Shown here: in pieces, positions 45,132 through 55,433 of the stretch
Layout: each line of letters begins with the position of its first letter
How positions within the stretch are numbered: position 1 is the stretch's first letter
DNA from: Canna indica
Taxonomy: Eukaryota; Streptophyta; Magnoliopsida; Zingiberales; Cannaceae
DNA length: 64,000 bases
Reading direction: 5' to 3'
Assembly (NCBI GenBank): GCA_034359265.1
Contig: CP136895.1
Span: 52,718,001 to 52,782,000 of the forward strand
Made by a program: the position numbers and the translations under genes
Notes under the pieces: model-generated
Database searches by the model: none
Seen by the model: only the letters and a program-made list of their open reading frames with translations
What the model was told of the DNA's origin: nothing

Positions 45132-46229
45132 AACTATGGATTTTGTGACAAGGTTGCCAAAGTCGGGTAAGGGCAATGATTCCATCTGGGTGGTGGTGGA
45201 TCGCCGAACCAAGACGACACATTTCATACCAGTCAGCATGACCTTTTCAGCTGAGTAGTATGCAAGGTTGTTTTTGGATCTGATCGTCGCATATCATGGT
45301 GTCCATGTTATGATCATCTCAGATCGGGGTACTCAGTTCACAGCACGATTCTAGCAGTCTTTCCAGGAGGCGTTGGACACTCAGATTCGGTTCAGCACTG
45401 TATTTCACCCTCAAACAGATGATCAGTCGGAGTGAACCATTCAGACATTGGAGGACATGCTGATCGAGAGCATGTGTCCTAGATATGGAAGGTAGTTGGG
45501 AGAGGCATTCGCCCCTGATTGAGTTTGCCTATAATAACAACTATCATAGCAGCATCAGGATGGCCCCTTTTGAGGCATTGTATGGGCAGCGATGCAAGTC
45601 GCCTGTATGCTGGTTTGAGGCAGGGGATTCCCTTATGATGGGACCCGACCTGGTTGAGGAGGTAGTAGAAAATGTGAAACTAATCAGGGAGAGATTGTTG
45701 GCAGACCAGAGTCGCCAGAAGATATATGCTGATGGAAAGGCGAGGGAGGTAGAGTTTGCTGAGTGGGACATGGTGTTCCTCAAGGTATCCCCTATGAAAG
45801 AGGTGGTGAGGTTTGGCAAGAGAGGGAAGCTAAGCCCTAGGTTCATTGGACCGTTTCCTATTCTCATACGTAGAGGAGCTATGGCATATGAGTTGGCATT
45901 ACCTCCCAGTATGGACCGAGTGCACCCGGTGTTTCATGTATCCATGCTGAAGAAGTATGTTCGGGATGAGTTCCATGTGATTGAGCCTACCGCAGTGGAG
46001 GTGGATTCAGTAGTCTCTTATGAGGAACAACCAGTTGAGGTGCTAGACTATTAGATCAAAAAATTGAGGTCAAAGAAGATTCCCTTGGTAAAGGTCAGGT
46101 GCGAGCACCATTCCGGGCATGAGACCACCTGGGGGTGGAGCAGGATATGAGGGAGCAATATCCTTCGCTATTTGAGAATTTGGTAAGTCCTTAAGCCTTG
46201 CAAAAATTCGAGGATGAATTTTCCCTAAG
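45132..46229 (+). pseudogene. E5 integrase, second part, with chromodomain-like tail
   Basis: This continues from 37367: [25 protein letters not shown] (first catalytic Asp region), IVAYHGVHVMIISDRGTQFTA (second Asp), then stops around 45350-45500. A 189-codon open piece (45485-46054) holds IEFAYNNNYHSSIRMAPFEALYGQRC and the GPF/Y module KLSPRFIGPFPIL, then HPVFHVSMLKKYV. After a stop it ends KLRSKKIPLVKVRCEHHSG..ETTWGW, which resembles the degenerate chromodomain-like tail of Tekay/Del chromoviruses. Many stops make it non-functional. Confidence 0.88.
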
Positions 46230-46239
46230 GAAGGAGGAT
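46230..46239 (+). other. Polypurine tract of E5
   Basis: The purine-rich GAAGGAGGAT lies immediately before the 3' LTR TGTAATATCC. Confidence 0.75.
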
Positions 46240-46487
46240 TGTAATATCCTAGATATTATTTCTGATTCATGTTATTTGTTTTGTGTTGCCAACCTAACGA
46301 GGTAGTTCGAGCTCGAGCCGAGTCTACTCGTGATCCGGTGCGAGCATGGGTGTATATGTAATTTGATGCTTATATGGAGCATGGGGTTAGATTGAGTTAA
46401 GACAGGTTAGTGTTGGATTTGGGTTCGAGGTAGATGCGGGTTTATTAAGGGGGTTCGTGGATTGAGGGTTTGAGGAGGGGAGTATAA

Positions 46488-46805
46488 CCCCCCCCGCCCC
46501 CCCCCCCCCTTCATTGGCTATGCGGCTCTCTATTAGAGCCACACAAGCCATCAAGGAGAGAGGAGCCGCAACCAAGCCACTGCCCCTCTCCCCTCTCTCT
46601 CTTAGAGTCAGCCGTCGAGGAAAGAAGCCAAGCCGAGCCCCTCCCCCCCCCCCCCCCCCCCCCTTCATTGGCTACGCAGCTCCCTATTGGAGCCGCACAA
46701 GCCATCAAGGAGAGAGGAGCCACAACCAAGCCACTGCCCCTCTCCCCTCTTTCTCTTAGAGTCAGCCATCGAGGAAAGAAGCTGAGCCCCCCCCCCCCCC
46801 CCTCA
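46488..46805 (+). repeat. 155-bp tandem duplication with poly-C runs
   Basis: Two copies begin with a C run and TTCATTGGCTA(T/C)GC and proceed through GAGCC(A/G)CACAAGCCATCAAGG to GTCAGCC(G/A)TCGAGGAAAGAAGC. The 5' LTR has a single equivalent at about 29405-29560. Poly-C lengths are liable to sequencing error. Confidence 0.85.
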
Positions 46806-47560
46806 GCCGCTGGCTTGGTAGGAGCCGTCGCAAGCCGAGCCACCACCGCCTTGTTGTGGCTGGATTCGGAGGCCGCCGATTGGGAAATTTTTTCTCTTTC
46901 CTTCTTCCCAATCAAGTGAGTGGATCTTCCCTCCCCCTTTTCTTGAATTTTCTTGTGTTCGTGAGCCGTTGTTGGAGATTGAGAAATTCTTGTCAAATTT
47001 TCCATTGGTTCTTGAAGTTTTATTGTCGATTTTTCGTATTGCCACGAAATAGGAGCTCGAAGACCCCCCTTTGTGGTGTGGCAACCCAAGGGACTACCCT
47101 AGGGAGGCTCGGCCAAGGTGGGAGATGGGTTGCCCTCAAGGTGTTCGTTAAAATGCCTAAGAGGAGTTCTTGATTATTTTTGAGATCTAGGCTTTGGATT
47201 AATTATTTTAATTAAGTTCCTATGATGCCAATGCATGATTTGTATCTAGATATAAAATTCGAGCATATGAATCTATATTTTGCATGTGAAAAGATTAAAT
47301 CTTGATGCCATGTATATTCATGTTGGGGTTCTTGGTTTTGAAGCTTGAGTCTTGATTTAAAGATGATGTGGATACATGCTAAATCTTGATTACAAATTAT
47401 GATTTAATTTTTGTATGATTTATCTTGATGCTAAAAATCTGTTGTGGTGGTAATTTAGAATTTAATTAATGTGATTTTCGGATTCAAGGGTATGATTATA
47501 GGATATGATTATAATCACAGTGATTTTCAGATTTGGATTCCTGCGCTATTATTCTTATCC

Positions 47561-47671
47561 ATGCCTTAAGGCAATAAATAACACTCAAGGGTATGATTAT
47601 AGGATAAGCTCGGATGAGTCAATCCCGATTTTCCTCATAACCCTTGAGTGTTATTTATTGCCTTAAGGCAT
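47561..47671. repeat. Perfect 32-bp inverted repeat in the E5 3' LTR
   Basis: Left arm 47561-47592 and right arm 47640-47671 are exact reverse complements (ATGCCTTAAGGCAATAAATA... and its complement) around a 47-bp loop. The 5' LTR has only the right arm (about 31070-31100). Confidence 0.92.
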
Positions 47672-48312
47672 AGATAGGCTGAGGCCTGTTGTTTTTCACT
47701 ATTAAGTGAATAGGTTTGCCTTTGGGCATGTGATGGCCAGATGGCCTGTTAGCTAGTCATAACACTTATTGCATTATCCTTGTATGAGACAGATGCATTT
47801 ATCCATATATCTCTGTGGTTGGTTTTTATGGTGGGGGTAGGTAGAACCTCTCACTGAGTTCCTTTGAACTCATTCGTTGTTTCTCACTATTTTTTTTGCA
47901 GAGTCTGACCAGTTATGTGGGCTGGAGCACTTGGTGCGGCTGGAGGGCAAAGGAGTCACATTGATCTCATAGCAGTCCTAGTTATGAGTCGTAGTCGAGT
48001 CTTTGGTAGATTTATCATGCACTTGTGTATTAGTGTTTTGGAGTTGTAATCCCTTGGGGACATCCACGTCTTTCATTCAAATTTCACTTGTTAAAGTAAA
48101 CTGTTAAACTTTGATTTACTTATTTCTACATTTTAAATGTTTTGATAAAACTTTACTTCTTAAATGAAATCTATTTTGATTTCTTGTTCATGATAAAATA
48201 TGTTATTCTTTCCGCTATAATTTATTATGAGTTGGAATGTGCATGAGATAAGCTGCGGCGTATAGGCACGTATACCCCGGCCGATCATGTGAACCTAAGT
48301 TGGGGTGTAACA

Positions 48313-50540
48313 GACATTAATCAAAAAGGGCTAGAAAAGTCAACTAAGGTCAAAGTTAGGACTTGAAAACTAGTTTTCAAAAAAAACGAAGTCAACCAAC
48401 TCAAGGGACAAAAACAACATATCGAATGAGAGACTAAGTAATACATGATATTATGAAGCGATAGTCAAAAACCAAAACTAGAAATCATGTACTAACTCAA
48501 GTACCTATATTTCCAAGTATCTATCAAGAAGCCAAAAATTATATTAGAAATGATTTTTCTCTATAAAATATTAGAATGATACCAAAAGTGAATTCAAAAT
48601 ATCATACTTGAAGTCTCATTCGAAGATTGGACCAAAAATTAAAGTATCGGAAGAATAAACATTTGGGAAGAACGATACTTTAAAGTTTTAAAATCCAATT
48701 TTAAAAACTCATATCAAATCATATTCATACTGAAATTTTTTGAAATTTTTACTGAAGAAACTAGATTTATCAGAGCACTTGCAGTTTCAAGAATCATCCA
48801 AAAATCAATTTTCAGTATTTTTCTAAAAATAACTGAAATCTAGTGGCATTTTCATAAATATTAACTATTTTTCAAAAGTTTTCAATTTTGATTCAAACTT
48901 TCCATATATCAAGATATAATCATTTAAAGCATGTTTATTAAGTTTGAAATGAAAATAATGTCATTTGGTCAAAATTTTACCTTAGCATGATTTCATTCAA
49001 AAACAAGCATGATATCATGAAATTGCTAAGTATCAAATTTTAACATTTACTCATGATTTTTCAAATTTAAACACATGGACATCTGATATGAGTAAACTTA
49101 AACATATTTGTGAAGTTTGGACCTAAAACGAAATTTCTAAGTCAATTTTTTGACTTAGGTCAACTCTACTCAACTTAAGGTCTCCTAAAGTAAACTTGTT
49201 ATCAATTTATTCATTTTCACATGAGTTTTCAATTTTAATCACATGAAAGTAAATCATGAGTGAACTCAAACATGTTTATAAAATTTCAAGTTAAAATGAA
49301 GTCTCTAACTAGGGCACATTTCATTCAAACTAGATGATATGAAATAGCCTAAGTATCAAATTTTTATCTACTCATGAGATTTCAATCAATTATCATGCAA
49401 AGTCATTCATGAGCATAGAGAAATCATTTAATCAAGAAAATTGAGGTGTTATGCAAGAATTTTATCAAAATGAAACTCATACCTTATTTCTTGAGAAAGT
49501 CCAGAATTTTCACTTTCTTTCCATTTTCCTTTAGCCTTTCAAATTTACCATTTTCTCAACTTGCAAGTAGGCTTCATTAGCATCATAAAGGAATCATATA
49601 TCAACTAGCAAGCTAACATACTAAGTAGCAAAAGTTCAATGCAAAGTTTTATTTAAAAATCTCAACATATGCTAGATAGTAGCCAACTATGGGTAGCACA
49701 GTTGATGGCAACATGTTGAATGTTGCCTAAAGATCTAGGGTTCGAACCCTAGTATGATCACCTATTGTGACTTTCTATCTTTGTTAAAAAAAAAAACATA
49801 TGCTAGATAGTAAAGATTCATTTTTAAAAAGTTAACATGATATCTCTAAACATGTTTAACTAGTTTAGACTTAAAAAAGAAGGTCTCTCATATTGAATAT
49901 CAACCTAGAGCAAGTTTCATTCAATGAAATTTGTCTAAGTACTAAAATTCTACCTACTCATGAGAGACACCGATAAAGCATTAATATTGAGGTATTATAC
50001 TATAATTTTATGAAAATTGGTAACATACCTCATACTTGAAAATTTAGTCAAACTAATCTTTTTCATTCTAATTAGCCTTTCATTTAACCTTAGATTTAAC
50101 TTGAATAAGAAAATCATTGGTAACATGATGGCATAATTATGTCAAACAAGTTAATCATTCTAGAAAGCAAAGTAAGCATCAAAGTTTTCAGTGAAAATCC
50201 AACTTTGCTAAATAGTTTGAAATCTATTTTAAATGAAATCAAAGTCATCAAAAACGAATTTTAAGAGATCAGAAGTGTATTGAAGATGAAAACTTGATCT
50301 CCAACCCTTCCTATTGGTTGAAAACCGAAATGCCATAATTAGCCTACGATTTAGAACCGCAAGGTCACATGAGCCCTTTATAGGCTACATAGGTCTCCGA
50401 AGAGATCGGGAAATCAAAATCAAAATCAAAAATCATTTCATAAAACAAATCAAGAGCACGGAGATCAACTAGAATTAAGCATAGTATCATAATCTTCAAC
50501 TAAGGTAAAACAATGCAAGTTAGAAGATGATACCGAAATA
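48313..50540 (-). mobile_element. E4b internal region, right part
   Basis: After the GACAT duplicate the gag-only family internal sequence resumes (TAATCAAAAAGGGCTAGAAAAGTCAAC) and runs as the reverse of 40450-43340 of E6. It carries the hairpin AAGTCAATTTTTTGACTT at 49139-49156 and a GGTCTC..GAGATC stem-loop near 50391. It stops at about 50540, just short of where gag should begin. The gag and 5' LTR of E4b are deleted. No coding signal. Confidence 0.85.
49682..49794 (+). mobile_element. tRNA-derived SINE with 18-bp target duplication
   Basis: The tRNA-like head reads GGGTAGCACAGTTGATGG (A-box-like), then a perfect B box GGTTCGAACCC at 49739-49749 inside a GATCTAGGGTT/AACCCTAG T-arm. A short unique body and an A-tail follow. 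Direct repeats of AACATATGCTAGATAGTA flank it at 49664-49681 and 49795-49812 (the second merges with the tail). The homologous region of E6 (about 41285-41310, reverse strand) contains one uninterrupted copy of the target (TACTATCTAGCATA), giving an empty site. It is not a working tRNA gene because the acceptor stem is absent. It would be transcribed by Pol III and moved by LINE machinery. Confidence 0.9.
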
Positions 50541-50683
50541 GTATCATAATCTTGAAGACGCACGAATTGGGAGCCCACGACTTTTCTACATCGGCAAAGC
50601 AATCTTAGCCTAAGGCTCATCCCTTGCACAGGAGCAAGGGAGCCACACGAATGTTTTTCGCCCAAAACCATTAGTCTGTGACA
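50541..50683 (+). mobile_element. 3' LTR terminal fragment of E1
   Basis: AAGACG.ACGAATTGGGAGCC...ACGACTTTTC...GGCTCATCCCTTGCAC.GGAGCAAGGGAGCC ...TTAGTCTGTGACA matches 3456-3582, the end of the E1 5' LTR. The E1 3' coding end and most of this LTR are missing, lost together with the E4b gag and 5' LTR. Confidence 0.85.
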
Positions 50684-51283
50684 GCATGGAGGAGGGCTTG
50701 GTGCGACATGGGTATGCCCACCAAGTGTTTGATAAAATGTCTCATCCACTTGCTTATGTTTAAATCTCATCTCTTTGATAGTGGAACTTCATGGTTGTAC
50801 TAAATTTATGTATGGAGGCCAAGAATAGTCGATTGGCCGACCCTAGGGAGCCAAAATTTCAAGTTTGGAATGGTGTTTGGGTGGGGTCAACCTAAGGATA
50901 CCAAGAACTGCCCAGAAATCCGAATAGGTAAGTTTGATCCGACGTTTGGAGGGTGAGGCATCCTCCTACTCAAGTTAAATGTCGGAATTAGCTTGTAGGG
51001 TATATGGCCAATCTCGATATCTAATTTTAGTAGAGAACAAACTGAGATTTAAGAGGTGTCTATATTGGGCAAAGTGGCTAAGTGAATATGTGCAATTCTG
51101 CACGCGATAGTCCCAAATCTGAGTAGGTAAGTTTGACACGTCGTTCGGAGGGTGAGACATCATCCTACTCAAGAGAAATGTTGGGGATAGCACCTTTGGG
51201 TTACATAGTCAAGCTCCACATCTATGCTCAGTGGAAAATTGACTGAGGTTCAAAGGTCGTCCATGCTTGGTAAGATGACTAAG
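50684..51283. repeat. Unannotated spacer with a diverged 200-bp direct duplication
   Basis: No gene is visible. Two diverged copies lie at about 50911-51082 and 51112-51283. Each starts CCCA(G)AAATC.GA(A/G)TAGGTAAGTTTGA, has GGAGGGTGAG(G/A)CATC.TCCTACTCAAG in the middle and ends near G(G/A)CTAAG. Origin unknown. Confidence 0.65.
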
Positions 51284-52365
51284 GCTGCATTTGGTTGCTC
51301 GGAAGTGCAAATGTTGCAACTTTACTTGTGGCAAATAGACAAACTAATTTATTTGGTTAGCTGCAAAAATCCTTTGCAGCATGTAGTATTTACAAGTTGT
51401 GTTCCTAATATCATCTGCAGGGTGAAAAAGTAATTGCAGCCCAAAAAACCCGCAATACAAGATTGCGGGATGCAAATGCAATAATTTAAGTATAAAAAAA
51501 TAATTAATTTGAGCGACTTAGAGTCGTTGGATGAAGACGAGATAAATACCAAAGTTGTAGATTTTTGCGTGTTGAACGTGACTGTAGTGTCAGAATCTGG
51601 TGTTGTTTGGTAGATTTTTTATATTTTTTAGTATTATAAAATAATTAAAAATATTAATTTATTTTGATAAATAATTAAATAATATAAAATACATATTGTA
51701 CCAAACTAAATGGTGTTTAAAGTATAAAATAATATTATTCTGGATCGAATCAATTTCGTTGTAGTCGATAAATTATAGTTGGGTAAAATGAATGATTTAA
51801 CTTTTTGCATCTATTTGCTTGTTTTTGCTTCTAAATTCCATTGAACTCCTATTGGACCTGGCAATTCGTGCGAGGCTAGAGATATTGGGCCGAGTTGGCC
51901 CGACCCTAACAAAAATTATGCCCGACCAAATAAAAGTTCGGGTCCGACACCCTCGGCCCGACACGAATAATAAACAGGCCAACCCGACCCATTAGCACGA
52001 TAATAAAAAAAATAAAAATCAAGCTATCAGGCTAATTTGGGCTTGATAGCCCGACATTTTTGATAATGGATAAAATTATTACCAAGCTATCGGGTTGGGC
52101 CTACACTGTGTAGGCCCGGTCCGATCCAATATTTGTTCAGGCCTTATAGTGTCGGCCCGATAACGGGCGGCTTGGCCATGATTTTATTGTGTCGGGCTAT
52201 GAGCCAAGCTAAAATTGCCAGACCAAAATATGCATATACTAGTTGCAAGTGTAATTACAATTTTTATTTGTAGCCAATCAAACATTTGCAAATAGAAATA
52301 GCAACTTTAGTTGCGGGCAACCAAACAATATGCTGCAAATTCTATTCGCGGCTCAACCAAATGCC
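51284..52365. mobile_element. Candidate DNA transposon/MITE with GCATTTGGTTG ends
   Basis: GGCTGCATTTGGTTGCTCGG at the left is matched in inverse at the right (TCAACCAAATGCC), and GCAAATGTT recurs inverted near 52286. No transposase ORF is present. The flanking trinucleotides (TAA left, AAA right) do not prove a TSD. Size about 1.08 kb, with a possible second element nested inside. Confidence 0.5.
51857..52232. mobile_element. Candidate nested hAT-type MITE (GGCCCGA-rich)
   Basis: CTGGCAATTCGTGCGAGGC at about 51859 is mirrored by AAAATTGCCAGACC at about 52215. The interior is dense in GGGCC/GGCCCGAC text typical of a known style of plant non-autonomous hAT element. No clean 8-bp duplication was found. 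Confidence 0.5.
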
Positions 52366-52803
52366 AAAAGAAAAAAAAAAATATTTTTTTCAAAAAAATC
52401 AATTTTTTATTTTTATTTAAAAATAAGTTATTATATATTAAAATAAACTCAAAAAAAATGAGCATAATCTTTCAAAAGGTCAGCTATTATTTCATGGTAA
52501 AAGTAGTTTTGTGTATTTTTCCTAAATTCATATTTACCATAGAAAATTTTAGTTCAATTTTTAGGTGATGTTTTGCCAAATTTTTTATATTATTATATTA
52601 AATAATTATTTAAACTTTACTTTATAACTTTTAAAATGATAATTTGGTAGAATCAAGTTTATGTATTAAATTATTAACATCTAACTCCCTTATTTAAACT
52701 CATAATAAATATAGTATTTAAAAATTAAGTCTTATTTGAGATCTAAATATACGTGAGATACCATATAGGATCATCCTATGCCATGGCAGATCGACTATAG
52801 GCC
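52366..52803. other. AT-rich intergenic sequence
   Basis: Low-complexity A/T runs with no recognisable gene, RNA or repeat end on either strand. Confidence 0.5.
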
Positions 52804-53178
52804 CAGTGGCTCCCACTGAGATAATTTTTTTCTAAATCTTTTTTTGAATGGCCCCACAATCATAGGTTCACGATAATTTGAGAAATATTTTTGGATGTCC
52901 CCACCATCAATTTTGGACGCACAGTACGTGTCGTTCAATAAAATCTCAAAATATTTTTGCATTTAATGTTGTCGTGTTTAACTTACATACACAAACAATA
53001 CTATTGATTATCATTTAATGCCTGCAAGACCTGCTAAATTTTCACTCCCGCCTTCTACTCGCTCGTCACTCTCTCTCGCTCGCCTTCTGCCCACTTGCTG
53101 CCATGTCTATCACTTGTTGCCTGCCTCCTACCGCCAGGCTATCGCTTGCCGTCGTGCTACCGTCTGTCGTCGGGCTGC

Positions 53179-53343
53179 AACCTCCAATCCATCGTGTGAC
53201 CGCAGGCTGCAACGCCTGCCGCCTACCACCGGTCTGCAACCTCCAATCCATCATGTGACTGCAGGCTACATCGCATGCCGCCTGCCATCAGTCTACAACC
53301 TCCACTCCATCGTGTGACTGCAAGCTGCAACGCCTGTCGCCGA
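53179..53343 (+). repeat. 59-bp tandem repeat, about 2.8 copies
   Basis: Units start at 53179, 53238 and 53297, each with AACCTCCA(A/C)TCCATC and GTGTGAC.GCA then CAACGCCTG.CGCC. The ORF across it (53018-53317) is a by-product of the repeat; no protein family is recognised. Confidence 0.88.
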
Positions 53344-54603
53344 GAGGTCAAGCTGCCGCTTGCCTCCTACCTCCATCGTGTCATTGCGGTCTATCGCCTT
53401 CACAGTGCTTCCGACAGACTGCTCGCTGCCGCTGTCGGGGGCTGCTCGCTGCCACTACCGGCTTCTTACAGCGCCTTCACAGCGTTTGCACTTGGTAATA
53501 ATTTATCCATAAACTTTTTTTATTCATAAACTTGATTAACTATGCAAAGTTGATTAATTCGAACAAGTTGATTAATTCATTAGCTTTTTTTATTCAGCCT
53601 TCGGTGAATATTATTCCTTTGCCAATGAGATTATTTTCCTTTCCCGGGGCTGCTCGCTGCCTTCAGCCTTCGTCGGACTGCCTTCAATCTTCGCTGGGCT
53701 ACTGGCATCGTATGGTATTGTAAATCATAATTTTCTTGAACTAGTTCAATTTCTTGCAAATCATAATGAAGAATTTGATCAAATGTTCAAAAATGCTCGT
53801 GGGAATCTAAAATTGATAGCACCTGATATACAAAAGATATTGTAAATTGTGCTGCTAGTGAGACAACTAAAGCGATAATTGATGATCTTGGTAGTGATTT
53901 TTTTGTTATTTTAATTGATGAATCGTGTGACATTTCAATTAAGGAGCAAATGTCAGTTGTTTTACGCTTGTTGACAAGAAAGGAGATGTGGTTCAGCATT
54001 TTCTTAGTCTTGTTCAGATATCTAGTACCACCGCACTTTCAATGAAAAATGCATTAGAATCTTTATTTGTAAAATATCAATTAAGTATATCAAAAATACG
54101 TTGGCAAGGCTACGATGGTCCTACTAATATCCAAGGCGAATTTCATGATCTTAAAAGTCTAATATTGAAAGAAAATGACTATGCTTTTTATTTTCATTGT
54201 TTTGCTCATCAATTACAATGGGCACTTGTAGTTGTTGGGAAAAAAAAAGTTGAAGTTGCTTGTCTTTTAACTTTTGTTGCAAATTTAACAAATATTGGTT
54301 GGAGTTTCACCTAAGCGACAAGAAACTCTTTGGGATAGCCAAACAAAAAAACTCATATAAGCATTAGAAAATAGTGAAATATCTAAACAACACTTAAAAG
54401 AGCACGAGATACTCGTTGGGGATCATACTATTTATCATTGTTAAGTTTGATTAATATATTTTCTTTTGCTATGGATGTTCTTGAGATTATTGAAACTGAT
54501 GTTATCAATTTACATCAAAAAAGTCAAGCACGTAATTTGTTAAGTGCAATGCAATCTTTTGAATTTATTTTCACTTGGCACTTGATGAAGAACATTTTAG
54601 GAA

Positions 54604-54611
54604 TTACTAAT
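54604..54611. repeat. 8-bp target duplication TTACTAAT, left copy
   Basis: TTACTAAT immediately precedes TAGGGGTGAGCA and recurs at 55434-55441 after TGCTCAGCCCTA. Confidence 0.95.
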
Positions 54612-55433
54612 TAGGGGTGAGCAAAACCCGATCCAACCCGAAAAACCCGACCCGAAAATTCAATTCGGGTCGGGTTATTCGGGTATAACGGGTCGAGTCG
54701 GGTTCAGGTGAAAACCCTGTTTAACCCGACCTGCCCCAATTTTTTATATTTTAACTTAAATTTTAGTAAGTTTAACCCACCCGCCCCACCCGCCCCCCAC
54801 TTCTCTGCCCTAACCCCTTCCCGACTACCGACTGGTCGACTCCCTAAGTCCCTATCCCGTTGCCGAGTCACTGATGCCTGCATCTTCCTCCGCCCGCCAA
54901 GTCGCTGATGCCTACATCCTCCTCCGGCAATATCGAGCTCGCGTCCGGCGTCTTCCTCGCCTCCTCTCCACAGTCGGCAGTCGACAGTTGCCACTCGCCT
55001 CCTCCTCTCCAGCGGTGCTGCCCAACGCCCGTCCTCGACTGCCCGGCGAGGCGGCGATCCTCCCCTCACTCCTCAGCGTCTGCACAACACCTATCCGGGC
55101 GTCCGATTGTCCCCGACAGTCTACACTCTACATGTAATATTATTATGATTTATTTTTTGTTGATTAATTTGTTGATATTTGATTAGAAATTTAGGGTATG
55201 TATTGAATTATTTGTTGAATAATTTGTTAATAATTTGTGGATATGTTGGATCAATAGGGATGATATATTTCAGGTTAAACGGGTTAAATAGGTCGGGACC
55301 CAATTTTTTCGAGTTATTTGGGTCGGGCCCTGATTAAAAAATCTGGTCGGGGCGAGTATATTATTTGTGAAATTTTTGGGTTAATACCCGATCGGGTCAG
55401 GTATTGACCCAATCCGCCCGATGCTCAGCCCTA
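54612..55433. mobile_element. Non-autonomous hAT element (MITE), 822 bp
   Basis: The terminal inverted repeats TAGGGGTGAGCA / TGCTCAGCCCTA differ by one base, and the flanking 8-bp duplications are perfect, as expected for hAT. The interior near both ends is rich in ACCCGACCCGA / TCGGGTCGGGTT subterminal repeats, and the middle is C/T-rich. No transposase is encoded. It sits inside another hAT transposase pseudogene, whose reading resumes after it. Confidence 0.95.

Larger units (their letters stand above)
46240..48312 (+). mobile_element. 3' LTR of E5, rearranged
   Basis: A 2073-bp LTR matches 29087-31738 at both ends and is flanked by GACAT (48313-48317), identical to 29082-29086. Compared with the 5' LTR it has a tandem duplication of about 155 bp with long poly-C runs (46488-46805). 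It has also lost about 750 bp, including the 48-bp repeats; that segment is replaced by about 120 bp containing an inverted duplication (47561-47671). Confidence 0.9.

Noticed and set aside
49690..49760. A tRNA gene suggested by GGTAGCACAGTT and GGTTCGAACCC
   Set aside because: No acceptor stem or full cloverleaf, plus an A-tail and an 18-bp flanking duplication, so it is a SINE head rather than a functional tRNA.
53018..53317. Cys/Arg-rich small protein over the 59-bp repeats
   Set aside because: The open frame follows from the repeat unit; no signal peptide or known cysteine pattern.
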